DNA of 64,000 nt, taken from contig NZ_AUXT01000001.1 of NCBI RefSeq assembly GCF_001625595.1, positions 1-64,000 on the forward strand. The letters are read 5' to 3'. This stretch comes from Pseudoalteromonas luteoviolacea NCIMB 1942. GTDB lineage: Bacteria > Pseudomonadota > Gammaproteobacteria > Enterobacterales > Alteromonadaceae. Position 1 is the first letter of the stretch, and every line of letters begins with the position of its first letter. Below the pieces are notes generated by a model. It was not told where the DNA came from, made no database searches, and saw only the letters and a list, made by a program, of their open reading frames with translations. Positions 19,346 through 28,815 of this stretch are shown in pieces. The position numbers and the translations under genes were made by a program.

Positions 19346-21204
19346 AGCTACATTGGTGTGCTTTGCCATTTATATGGTTGTTGAGCTTTGAGGTGTGGGC
19401 TAATTTGAGTAGCAGCAGTAGCTCTTCTCAAAAAGAAGATCTTAATAAAATGCTGGGCCAATTAACTTCACAGCTAAAAGAAGATTATGATCTTAATTTA
19501 TTATCGCAAATACGTGTTTTAAGAGAGCAGTCAAGACAGCTCGGAGAAAAGCGTTTACATGCGAAGTCTTTATTACTTGAAGGACTAATGCGGCAGCATT
19601 ACGGTGACTATAAAAACAGTCTGGTTTTGCACAATGATGCGCTTGATATTGTTACTGGTATGAATTTACCAGAGTTGGAGGCTGGGATTTATTTAGCGCT
19701 TGCCCAGCTTGAAATGAGTTTGGAGCGTTTTCGTTTTGCACAGCAATTATTGGAACGTGCCTATTCCTTAATTACAAAAAATGTTTCTAATGAACACGTT
19801 AGCGCTTTGCTAGCAGAGCATGCCCTTTGGCAAGGCACTTTACATATTATGCGTGGCAGTTATCGCCAAGCTTTGATGATTTTAGAGAGTGTGGAATCAA
19901 AAGCACAGCAAGAGCTTTCGAGTCAGTTGGCGCTAACTCGAGCTTGGGCCTACTTAAGTATTGGGGAGCATCTCGATGCAAGCGCTCTACTAAAGTTGGT
20001 GTCGCAGGAACAAGCAGCTTTGAAAGAGAACTTACGTCTGAGAGTGCGTTATAAATTGATGAGTGCCATGGCACATTTACAAGCAGGTCAGTTTACAGAT
20101 GCAATAAAGCAAGCCAATAAAGCGCTAGGTGAAACCTTCGGTACGCGATTTTTGACTGAACAGTCAATGCTGCAAAAAATATTGGCAGGTGCATATGCGC
20201 AACTTGGGGATTTTGAGCAAGCACATTTGTATTTGAAGCGCTTTGCAATGACGGAGCAGGCATTAAATCTACAAAAAAGAAATAACAAGCTCTTGCAATT
20301 AGAAGCGCAATACACGTTAGCCGCACAAAAGCAGCAACTAAGCGTGTTAGAGAAAGACAATGCCCTTCAGGCACAGCAATTAATTCAACATCAACAAAAA
20401 ATTGATAATGCACATTTGGCCCAACAGCGGGGTGTGCTGGGCATGTTACTTGTAGTTTTGGCGTTTGGATTTGGCTATTGGAGATGGCAAAATAAGCGTT
20501 ATTTAACGGTATTAAAGCGGCAGGTGGCAGAGCGAACAGCAGAGCTCGCAGAACGAAATAAACGTTTGCAAGCACTCAGCTTTACCGATAGTTTGACAGG
20601 CCTTAATAACCGACATTACTTTTTTAGTATTATTGATGCACAAGTAAATACGAATGCGACTACGCAAACTAGTACAGGTGAAAAGCATGAAATGATTTTT
20701 TGCTTGTTAGATATAGATCATTTTAAAAAAGTTAATGATACTTACGGCCACGCTGCCGGTGATACGGTGCTTCAGTCAGTGGCGGACATTTTAAAACAGT
20801 GCACTAGAGAAAGTGATATGGTGATCCGCTGGGGGGGAGAAGAGTTTTTAATCGTGATGCCAAATATGACCCATAGTGAGGCTGCTGAAGCTGTGGAGCG
20901 AGTGAGGCGGCAGGTTGAGTGTTTCCCGTTTGTTGTTAATGAACAAGCGATACAAGCAACTTGTTCCATTGGTTTTGCACCATACCCGCTTGGTAATCAA
21001 GGTGGAAAATCACTGACTTGGGAACAGGTACTCGAATTGGCGGATAATGGCCTTTACATGGCCAAAGAAGAAAGTAGAAATGCGTGGGTTGGGTTGCGTG
21101 GATTGAGTCCTCCGTTTAATGCGCCTGCTGAACAACTTATTAGCGATTACAAAAACCTTATCAACAGCGGTCATTTACTTGCCACTACCAGTTACCACTC
21201 GTAA
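19342..21204 (+). CDS. TPR-repeat, membrane-anchored diguanylate cyclase
   Basis: A 620-residue protein. N-terminal signal sequence (to about residue 20), a helical region of TPR-like repeats (about 30-330) facing the periplasm, a coiled coil, one membrane helix (about 362-380), a short coiled coil and a C-terminal GGDEF domain (about 411-575). The active-site loop is GGEEF (near residue 497) and the inhibitory site RESD lies five residues before it, so it should make cyclic di-GMP with product feedback. The upstream binding-protein-like gene overlaps it by four bases and may pass on a ligand signal. Confidence 0.85.
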   Translation: MKLHWCALPFIWLLSFEVWANLSSSSSSSQKEDLNKMLGQLTSQLKEDYDLNLLSQIRVLREQSRQLGEKRLHAKSLLLEGLMRQHYGDYKNSLVLHNDALDIVTGMNLPELEAGIYLALAQLEMSLERFRFAQQLLERAYSLITKNVSNEHVSALLAEHALWQGTLHIMRGSYRQALMILESVESKAQQELSSQLALTRAWAYLSIGEHLDASALLKLVSQEQAALKENLRLRVRYKLMSAMAHLQAGQFTDAIKQANKALGETFGTRFLTEQSMLQKILAGAYAQLGDFEQAHLYLKRFAMTEQALNLQKRNNKLLQLEAQYTLAAQKQQLSVLEKDNALQAQQLIQHQQKIDNAHLAQQRGVLGMLLVVLAFGFGYWRWQNKRYLTVLKRQVAERTAELAERNKRLQALSFTDSLTGLNNRHYFFSIIDAQVNTNATTQTSTGEKHEMIFCLLDIDHFKKVNDTYGHAAGDTVLQSVADILKQCTRESDMVIRWGGEEFLIVMPNMTHSEAAEAVERVRRQVECFPFVVNEQAIQATCSIGFAPYPLGNQGGKSLTWEQVLELADNGLYMAKEESRNAWVGLRGLSPPFNAPAEQLISDYKNLINSGHLLATTSYHS

Positions 21205-21260
21205 AGTAAGTTACTGTCATTCAGTTCAATAGTGTTAGAATATTACTATGTCTACGCAAC

Positions 21261-23711
21261 TTGAATCATGTCACTGTGCTACCTATTGAAGAAGTTTACT
21301 CGCAACTAGTTGAACAACTTTCCTCCCAACAAACTGTACTCCTGCAAGCACCACCGGGGGCGGGTAAATCGACTTGGCTACCTTTACAATTGATGAAAGA
21401 TGGACACTTCAAGCGCATTGTTATGCTTGAACCTAGACGGCTGGCTGCGAGAAATATTGCCCAGTTTTTGGCTTCTCAATTGAATGAGTCTGTGGGAGAA
21501 CAGGTTGGCTTGAGAATACGCCAAGAAGTGAAAGTCTCAACGCGCACGCGACTAGAGATTGTCACTGAAGGGATGCTTACGCGCATGATCCAGCAAGATC
21601 CTGAACTGTCTGATATTGACCTTTTAATTTTTGATGAATTTCACGAGCGCTCATTGGCGGCAGATACCGCATTGGCATTTGCTCTAGAGTCTCAAGCTGC
21701 ATTGCGTGAAGATTTAAAAATCTTGGTAATGTCAGCTACTTTGGATAGCGAACGTTATCAGTCATTCTTAGCCTGCCCAGTAGTTCAGTCCGAAGGTCGT
21801 AGTTTCCCTATTGAGGAGCGCTACATCACGCTCAAAGATGAAGGCCAATGGTTGCTGCAAATCGCGCCAATGGTGCGCCAAGCATTGAGCGAGCAAAGTG
21901 GCAGTATTTTGGTGTTTTTACCGGGTCAAAAAGAAATCCGTTTTGTTGCCAACGCATTGTTGAAGGAGCTAGAACAGAACCCACAGTTACAACTGACTAC
22001 ATTGTATGGCGACCAGAGTAAAGCAAGCCAGCAGGCTGCGATTGCACCTGCTCAGTCTGGACAAAGAAAAGTAGTCCTAACAACAAACGTGGCAGAAACA
22101 TCACTGACAATAGAAGGGATCCGAGTAGTGATAGATTCTGGCAAACGACGTGCAGGTGTATTTAATTTACGTACAGGGGTGACTGAACTAACCACACTGT
22201 CTATTTCTCGGGCGTCAGCGATACAGCGTGCGGGACGGGCTGGTCGAATTGAACCCGGGGTTGTGTATCGGCTCGGTAGTAAAGCGATGTTTGAGAGGCG
22301 GGACGCGCACGATAAGCCGGATATATTAAGCTCGGATATAAGCGGGCTCATTTTGGAAGCTAAGGTGTGGGGAACAAGCGTTGCAGAATTGCCTTTACTA
22401 GATAGACCTAGTGAAGCGCAAATAAGTCAAGCAGAGCTGTTACTCATTGAATTAGAAGCACTAGATGAGCAGGGAAAGTTACAGGGGCTAGGTTCAAAGA
22501 TGCAGTCTCTTGGCGGTGAACCAAGGTATGCGCATATGTTGCTCAAAGTTCAGCAATTAGAAGAGCGTCTGCCTGGTATCACCCGTTTAGCTTGCTACTT
22601 TATGGCTTTGCAAGACAGCAAAGTGAAATGTGCGCCAGAGTTAAGTTTGTCGTTGCAGCAATTGCAACAGAAAGCCCCTCTACAGTTTACAAAGCAATTG
22701 CAATATTGGTGCAAGCGTGCACAAATTGAATGCGATGCTACTGAGCTGGCTACGGAGCATATTGCCATTGTGGTTGCGTTAGCGTACCCAGACCGATTAG
22801 CCAAGCGAAGAGGCAATGGCTTTGTGTTAGCGAATGGTGCTGGCGTACAAGCACACAGTGAGTATTGGTTAGACGCACCGTTTTTGGCGATTGCACAATT
22901 GGGCGGTCACAAAGGACAGTCGATATTTAGCGCTACCGCTTTTGCCCCCAATGAACTAGAAGACATATTGCCTCATTTATTCACGGCAAGAACAGTGTGC
23001 GAGTTTGACCAAAAATCGGCACAGTTTATCCATCAAGATAGAGTGTATTTAGGTCAGTGTGTTATCTCTGCAAAGCCCAGTAGTATGCCGCTCGACCAAA
23101 CGGCTCGAACGGCTGCATGGCTTAATATAGTTCAGCGACAAGGCTTGAGTCTGTTTAATCAATTTCAAGAGTGTGCGCCTTTGTTAGTGCGCTTACAGCT
23201 TGCTGAACGACTTTATCCTGAAGAGTTTGAACTTTGCAATGAAGCGGACTTGCTGGCGAGTGTCGATACTTGGCTAGCGCCATACCTAAATGATATCAAA
23301 CAGTTTAATCAACTTAAGAAGTTAGATCTCAAAGCAGCACTGGTCGCCCGAGTAGATTGGCAAAAGCAACAGCGCCTAAACGAATTATTACCTGAGCGAA
23401 TCGCAGTGCCGAGTGGCTCAAATTTACGCATTCACTATCAATTGGGTGGCCCAGCTCGATTGGCGGTGAAGATGCAAGAAGTGTATGGAATGAGCCAAAG
23501 TCCAGTGTTATGTGAAGGTCGCTTACCAATCTTGATGGAGCTTTTGTCTCCAGCGCACAGGCCCTTGCAATTGACCCAAGATTTAGCGCATTTTTGGCAA
23601 ACGAGCTACCGAGAAGTGCAAAAAGAAATGAAAGGGCGTTACCCGAAACATTTTTGGCCAGATGACCCTGCAACAGCACTGGCGACTAATAAAGTAAAAA
23701 GCCGTATGTAA
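21261..23711 (+). CDS. hrpB: ATP-dependent RNA helicase HrpB
   Basis: An 816-residue DEAH-type helicase with Walker A APPGAGKST (about residues 30-38), DEFH (about 124), SATLDSERY, the QRAGRAGRIEPG motif VI and the C-terminal HrpB extension with the SGSNLRIHYQ region. Its cellular role is poorly known in most bacteria. Start: no ATG fits the frame. The TTG at 21261 gives an N-terminus of normal HrpB length, and a GTG at 21276 is an alternative. No strong ribosome site is seen, so the start is uncertain. Confidence 0.88.
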   Translation: MNHVTVLPIEEVYSQLVEQLSSQQTVLLQAPPGAGKSTWLPLQLMKDGHFKRIVMLEPRRLAARNIAQFLASQLNESVGEQVGLRIRQEVKVSTRTRLEIVTEGMLTRMIQQDPELSDIDLLIFDEFHERSLAADTALAFALESQAALREDLKILVMSATLDSERYQSFLACPVVQSEGRSFPIEERYITLKDEGQWLLQIAPMVRQALSEQSGSILVFLPGQKEIRFVANALLKELEQNPQLQLTTLYGDQSKASQQAAIAPAQSGQRKVVLTTNVAETSLTIEGIRVVIDSGKRRAGVFNLRTGVTELTTLSISRASAIQRAGRAGRIEPGVVYRLGSKAMFERRDAHDKPDILSSDISGLILEAKVWGTSVAELPLLDRPSEAQISQAELLLIELEALDEQGKLQGLGSKMQSLGGEPRYAHMLLKVQQLEERLPGITRLACYFMALQDSKVKCAPELSLSLQQLQQKAPLQFTKQLQYWCKRAQIECDATELATEHIAIVVALAYPDRLAKRRGNGFVLANGAGVQAHSEYWLDAPFLAIAQLGGHKGQSIFSATAFAPNELEDILPHLFTARTVCEFDQKSAQFIHQDRVYLGQCVISAKPSSMPLDQTARTAAWLNIVQRQGLSLFNQFQECAPLLVRLQLAERLYPEEFELCNEADLLASVDTWLAPYLNDIKQFNQLKKLDLKAALVARVDWQKQQRLNELLPERIAVPSGSNLRIHYQLGGPARLAVKMQEVYGMSQSPVLCEGRLPILMELLSPAHRPLQLTQDLAHFWQTSYREVQKEMKGRYPKHFWPDDPATALATNKVKSRM

Positions 23712-23825
23712 TAAGACAAAGCAGGGCGTAGTTTGATTTGATTAGAACAGCGCAAAAAGTACTTTACCTCAGGTTAAGTTGAGGTTTCATTGTAGGCGCA
23801 AAGATAATAAAAACAGGATTTTAAG

Positions 23826-25055
23826 ATGGAACTAACGCAATTCTCAACACAGATCACTCGCTTCACACCATTGGTTTGGACCATGCTAATAGGCAATTTT
23901 TTTGTTCGAGCAAGTTACTATATGGTCTGGCCATTTCTTGCTGTGATTCTGTATACCAAATTTTCTTTGAGCGCGACTGAGGTGGGGGTCTTACTTACTG
24001 GCAGCGCCACATTTGCTGTTTTACTCGGGTTTTATACAGGGCATTTAGCAGACCGATTTGGCCGCTTTAAGATACTTTATGCTGCGGTAATAGTGGGGGT
24101 GTTAGCATTTACTGCACTTGCTTTAGTGGAGGAACTTTGGACATTTTGCTTGGCTGTATTTTTTGCATGTATGCCAAGAACATTGTGGGATGCGCCAAGT
24201 AAAGCTCTGTTAAGTGATGAGCTAGCTCAAGATTCAGATAGAGAATTAGCGCTTCATCTATTGTATTTCTTAGTCAATGTAGGCGCAGCTTTGGGACCTC
24301 TATTTGGTCTATGGGCAGGCCTCAATGGTGAGCAATTTAGTTTTATTTATACCGCAGTTGCTTATTTGGCTTTGTTTTGCGCATTGCTATTAAATCAGCA
24401 CCAAGCGCGAGTTTGCAAAGCATCGAACCAGCCGACAAATGTCCCTCGTTTTAGGGAGTGGCTGACATTATTACGTGATGATAAAAGGTTTTTATGGGTA
24501 TTGGTTGCAACTTTCTTGGTTTATCTCGTTTTTGGTCAAGGTGATTCCAGCCTAGTTCAATACCTTACAAGGGCTGAAGTCCCGCAGCTGGCACTATTGA
24601 TTTCTAGCCTGATTGTAACCAATTCCCTGATTATTGTGTTGTTTCAATTCCCGCTTTTACACATGATGAAGGACTGGTCTATTCAATCTCGATTACTAGT
24701 TGGTGGCGGGGTGTTAGCTGTGTCGCAATTAATGATGGTGCTAGCAGATGTTGATAGTTTTTGGGCGTGGATTGTATGTATCGCAGTACTGAGCTTGAGC
24801 GAAGCGATACTGTTTTCAAACATAAACATTCATATAGACAGAATGGCACCTCAACATTTGAAAGCAAGTTACTTTGGCGCTGCGGGGCTTTGCTCGCTAG
24901 GCTTTGCCTTCGCGCCTTTAGTTGGTGGTGTGATCCTCGACTTAGCAAGTGGTACTTGGTTATTTATCACAATGACAGTAGCCTGTTTTATAGCAAACTG
25001 GCTGTACATAATATCTGAAAAATCAGAAGAAAACGCAGAAGTGTATGAGGGGTAG
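23826..25055 (+). CDS. Major facilitator superfamily transporter
   Basis: A 409-residue protein with about 12 hydrophobic helices and the MFS motif A (GHLADRFGRFKIL) after the second helix. The N-terminal half and the MPRTLWDAPSKALLSD segment recall MdtH/YfcJ-type efflux carriers. The substrate is unknown. It stands alone, with about 115 bases upstream for a promoter and a bidirectional hairpin downstream. Confidence 0.8.
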   Translation: MELTQFSTQITRFTPLVWTMLIGNFFVRASYYMVWPFLAVILYTKFSLSATEVGVLLTGSATFAVLLGFYTGHLADRFGRFKILYAAVIVGVLAFTALALVEELWTFCLAVFFACMPRTLWDAPSKALLSDELAQDSDRELALHLLYFLVNVGAALGPLFGLWAGLNGEQFSFIYTAVAYLALFCALLLNQHQARVCKASNQPTNVPRFREWLTLLRDDKRFLWVLVATFLVYLVFGQGDSSLVQYLTRAEVPQLALLISSLIVTNSLIIVLFQFPLLHMMKDWSIQSRLLVGGGVLAVSQLMMVLADVDSFWAWIVCIAVLSLSEAILFSNINIHIDRMAPQHLKASYFGAAGLCSLGFAFAPLVGGVILDLASGTWLFITMTVACFIANWLYIISEKSEENAEVYEG

Positions 25056-25064
25056 ACATAAACT

Positions 25065-25084
25065 AGCGCCTTGTTTAAGGCGCT
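25065..25084. terminator. Bidirectional hairpin between convergent genes
   Basis: AGCGCCTT and AAGGCGCT form a perfect 8-bp stem with a GTTT loop, placed between the ends of the MFS and phosphatase genes. Confidence 0.6.
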
Positions 25085-25101
25085 ACGTCTCTCGATGTCA
25101 G

Positions 25102-26820
25102 TTAAAATTTAACGACAGTAGATACAGCTTCTTCCTCGGTTGTTTGAATAGAGAGTTTAATCGTGTGTTTCCCCCAATCGATATCAACCATGCCATAGTT
25201 ACTCCCCGATTTATTGATTAGATACCTATCGCTGGTGGTTAAATTCGCAATATTGCTGCTAACGGTTCCTACTTGTCCACCAGGTGTTGTAGCGCCGCTA
25301 GGCGCACAGTTTCCCCACTCTCCGCTGATGCCTTTTCCACTGTCGTCAACTTTGGTATAGCACCAAGGTCTATCATTGTCTTTCGTTGTGCAGCCGCGGT
25401 AGGTGGTTAGGCCATAAGTGAAAGGGAATTTACATGGTTGATTGTACTGACCATCACCTTTGGCATCGGCATAGACGGGCAGTCGCAGAGGGTTTTCTAT
25501 ATGGTACGGCCAATTTTGACCAAACCCAGATGCCGTAACTTCGTATACGGTAACGGCCTTACCATATTGTGTACTTGCTGGGATTTCTTTTTTCAGTAAT
25601 TCCCCCCAATGCTGATCACCCGATAAGAAAATGACTGCTTTGGTTTTACCACTGTTAATTGACTTTTGTACTAAACGCAGCAACTTAGCTCGCTCCAAAG
25701 GCACTTCTGCCCATGACTCATAACTCGTGCCTGACATATCAGACTCTGCCATATCAGCGATTGCTTGTTCGAACTGCTTACCATCTCCATATGCACAGTA
25801 CTTACTTTTGCTACGACCTTGGTTAAGTGGTGGAAGTACTTGAATACCGCTGGCGATGAGCTTAATTTCAGAAGGGGTATTCAGTTGTTGTTCAAGCCAC
25901 TGCCATTGTTCTGCGCCTAAAATTGTAGTTTTATCACCTTCGCACGTACCGTAATTGTTAAATGTCGGTGAGCGAAAATAACGGGCATCCAGTGTAATAA
26001 CATGAGTGCGCTCATTGGTTGGCCCTAGTAACTTGGCTTCATAAATACCCGCTTGATCGTTGAGCCTTGGGTCATCCGCTGGGGCATCAAAGTGGCGCAA
26101 ATACTCTTTTTGGCTGTTGACGCGCTGGGGGTAGTGTTTACCATCATTATTGGCACCGTAATCATGGTCATCCCAAGTTGCCATAACAGGAATATTCGCG
26201 GCGAGAAACTTTTGATAATCAATATTACGTTTCTTGTCATCATATTTTTGGCGCATTGTCGCCATGTCTGTGGTATCAGCATAGATATTATCACCAAGCC
26301 ATAAAAACAGGTCGGGTTGATGAGAAATGAGCTTGGCAAGTGCTTGTGGCATATCGCCTTTCGTTTTAAAGCAGGAGCCAAGTGCAATACGGTCTAAACG
26401 TTTACTCGCTTGTGGGTGAGTATGCTTCGGTAGAGGCTCCCCCTCAATCGGTGCGCAATCTTCCCAGTTTCCTAGCTCGTCAACGTAGCACCAAGGTGCA
26501 GTATGATTTGCCGTTGAACAACCGTAAAAAGTTTCACCTTGATATCGAGAAGGGGTGTTACACCGCTTACCTGTAATGGTTGTAAACGCGGGAATGGTCT
26601 CCGTACGTGCATTACCCCATGAACTGCCATCAATTGCTTGTTTCAAATAACACCATTGATTGCCACTATTATTTTTGTCGGTGGTACCTTGGTAGCTGGC
26701 TGTCTGATAGTTAAATACCGGTTGGCATTGGTCGTAATGTACTTCGGGAGCAGCGTGTGCAATGGGTATTATGCTGAGTATGGCGAATGTTGTGAGCGCA
26801 ACTGTAGTATATGTCATCAT
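25102..26820 (-). CDS. Secreted PhoD-like phosphatase with fibronectin-type-II-like modules
   Basis: A 572-residue protein with a signal peptide (cleavage likely after AHA). The central part (about 140-450) is a PhoD-family metallophosphoesterase with LGSC, WLGDNIYAD, WDDHDYG and SGDQHWGEL metal-site motifs. It should hydrolyse phosphodiesters or monoesters outside the inner membrane. Three short modules flank it. Two have the four-cysteine spacing and aromatic pattern of fibronectin type II domains (Cys 87/101/111/122 and 463/477/487/505, both with RPWCY/APWCY-like cores). One N-terminal module keeps only Cys32 and Cys57. Such modules are rare in bacteria and may bind a matrix or glycan. The phosphatase call is firm; the FN2 call is by pattern. 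Confidence 0.8.
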   Translation of the reverse strand: MMTYTTVALTTFAILSIIPIAHAAPEVHYDQCQPVFNYQTASYQGTTDKNNSGNQWCYLKQAIDGSSWGNARTETIPAFTTITGKRCNTPSRYQGETFYGCSTANHTAPWCYVDELGNWEDCAPIEGEPLPKHTHPQASKRLDRIALGSCFKTKGDMPQALAKLISHQPDLFLWLGDNIYADTTDMATMRQKYDDKKRNIDYQKFLAANIPVMATWDDHDYGANNDGKHYPQRVNSQKEYLRHFDAPADDPRLNDQAGIYEAKLLGPTNERTHVITLDARYFRSPTFNNYGTCEGDKTTILGAEQWQWLEQQLNTPSEIKLIASGIQVLPPLNQGRSKSKYCAYGDGKQFEQAIADMAESDMSGTSYESWAEVPLERAKLLRLVQKSINSGKTKAVIFLSGDQHWGELLKKEIPASTQYGKAVTVYEVTASGFGQNWPYHIENPLRLPVYADAKGDGQYNQPCKFPFTYGLTTYRGCTTKDNDRPWCYTKVDDSGKGISGEWGNCAPSGATTPGGQVGTVSSNIANLTTSDRYLINKSGSNYGMVDIDWGKHTIKLSIQTTEEEAVSTVVKF

Positions 26821-27341
26821 TATTCCTGTGAGTTTATTGTCTTTTCTCCCTCCTAGTGAGCAAATGAACAGCCTAAATTTACTGTTTGTGTTCTTCCGAA
26901 TTGAACGCGAGGAGTGTATTCCCCAAAAATGAAACTCCGTTGTTAAAATGATGGCATATATATGTCTAGTGTCTTTTAAAAGCCACTGTTTTTGGATTGG
27001 GTGAGTTCTTAACCTTTTGATAAAATTCGTTTTTATGATTATATTTATATATACATATTTTTTTGGAATTACATCTTGTTTGCTTGAATTTGTACTTTAA
27101 ATTGGCTATTTTGGGTGCGTAAAAGTATTTTCCGCATACATTTACAGGCTATCTAACCAAAGTGATGTTGGCAGAGCTTGATATGGTCTATTGTTAAAGC
27201 TATTTAAATAATGGCGGTAAGGCTTAAGTTCATATTGGTGACTTATTGTATCTCTTAAAAAGGCGATATTCGTTTTGATAGTCGTGGTATTGTGTTACAC
27301 AGTAATGTGTATCACTTGCTACACATTTGAAATTTGCAAGA
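26821..27341. other. AT-rich intergenic region upstream of the phosphatase
   Basis: No gene seen. It contains a very AT-rich tract (about 27030-27070) and must hold the phosphatase promoter. Short open frames here have no family resemblance or ribosome sites. Confidence 0.35.
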
Positions 27342-27370
27342 AAAAAGCGGGGCTTGATAGCTCCGCTTTT
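27342..27370 (-). terminator. Strong rho-independent terminator of the decayed gene upstream (minus strand)
   Basis: On the minus strand AAAAGCGGAGC and GCCCCGCTTTTTT form a GC-rich stem with one mismatch and a six-T tail. It lies 70 bases after the end of the decayed gene at 27440, showing that this was once an expressed gene. Confidence 0.75.
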
Positions 27371-27439
27371 CTGCATGTGGTTTCATACTCGAATTTTATC
27401 GAGTCATATTATCATCACGGTTTAAGTAAAAGCCGGTTG

Positions 27440-28565
27440 TCAGCACTTCAAAGAGAAATTGTCGATATTGGCAGTGGTTGGTGAACTACTAAACGAGCGT
27501 GCGCGAATAAGGAAGCGATGCAGCGACTGAGTCGGATCAAGTGGATACACCTCATTGACTTGGTAGCTACTCTTACCGAATGTGCGTGCTTCACAAAATG
27601 AATCTTTTTTTCCCGTTCTATAATACATGTCAGTACACACTTGCACAGGTTGCCCATAAGTTGCCTCAGTAATATTAACGTCTAATTGGGTATGTATTTG
27701 TGTGCTAAAGCGCGTTTCACTCCAGAGAAAAAAGTAAGAGTAGCTTGCCTGTCGCCATAGAAAAGTGCGAGTTTCAGGCTTTTTGCGTTGTTGAGCTGGT
27801 TATTTTCTTCAAGGCTTATTGAGACTTCCTTTGGGTGTCGCGTTGTGAAGTCAATATTGCCAGACTCATAGTCATTAAAAATCTGATAGAAAGCGCCATC
27901 GGAGCGAACTTCTGCGTTGTGAGCGCGATATTACCATTAAAACGTCTTCACAATTATTCGATAGTCGTTGTGGTGGTGTCATCTATTAAGAAATGTTGAA
28001 TGACAGTGTTGTTATGTTCAATATTGTATTATCAGTGAGTTGCGCTTCGATGTTGTCGAAAAGGACTGGCATCTCATCTAACAAATGCATATTCCAGTAT
28101 GCTGTGACATGTTTAATATGTTTGTCGTTAGGTAATGTTGTAGCGACGTCAAATGAATACTACCAGGCTCTTGGCTAATATTATCAGCTTTCGAAGTATA
28201 TACTTGCACCTGACTACCGTCGTCGAATTCGACGATTAAATATGTATAAAGGGTCGTATTTCCTTGGTATTTTGAGTTTTGGATTTCTGATAGTTGGACA
28301 TCAAAGCTTACTCTAAACTGTGTTGGACTGGTTAGGGTTTGGTTGATTTCAAAAACACGCATTATCTCAAAGTGACTTTGGGCGCTAACTTTTAAGCTAT
28401 AGCTTCCCGACATAGGGTGTACATTCGTTTGCTAAATAGCCGTGATATCATCGTAATTTATCTCCACATGTTCAGTTGACCGCTCAAAATCTAGTTTTTC
28501 GAGAATTTGAGCTTGTCCTTGCGTGGCAAAAATACTCGATAAGATTAATTCCAAAGAATTAATTT
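27440..28565 (-). pseudogene. Decayed gene for a secreted protein with carbohydrate-binding-like beta domains
   Basis: Consecutive minus-strand segments in different frames join into one protein. A signal-peptide-like start (LILSSIFATQGQAQ) is followed by an in-frame TAG near 28433, then a segment with SGSYSLKVSAQSHFEIMRVF typical of beta-sandwich binding modules. A frameshift near 28145 leads to TLPNDKHIKHVTAYWNMHL. Further breaks near 27930-27990 lead to AEVRSDGAFYQIFNDYESG, and one near 27745 to the last part ending IDNFSLKC. At least four lesions are visible and no ATG start remains. The repeated pattern (GSYSLK..., then ANIDNFSL) resembles secreted proteins with CBM-like domains. The exact family is not recognised. 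Confidence 0.75.
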
Positions 28566-28815
28566 TTATATTTCCTTTGCTTATTTAGTTGTGGTTTCAC
28601 CTCAGTTTGTCGGTTGGTTGAATAATATATTCAGCTTTATTTTTATTAATTTAATTAATTAATAGTTTTGCATGGGTTTTTATGGTTGTTTTTTGTTCTC
28701 TTATGGGTAAATAATTAAAAGTCATAAAAGTGCATCGAGAAGCTTTTAGGATATGACTAGGCGGCTTCGGTCATTTGATCAGCTGTGAATAATAAACAGG
28801 TAGTGGGGAATTAAG

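Noticed and set aside
27275..27484. Open frame of 69 codons near the terminator of the decayed gene
   Set aside because: It runs through the terminator hairpin at 27342-27370 and has no ribosome site.
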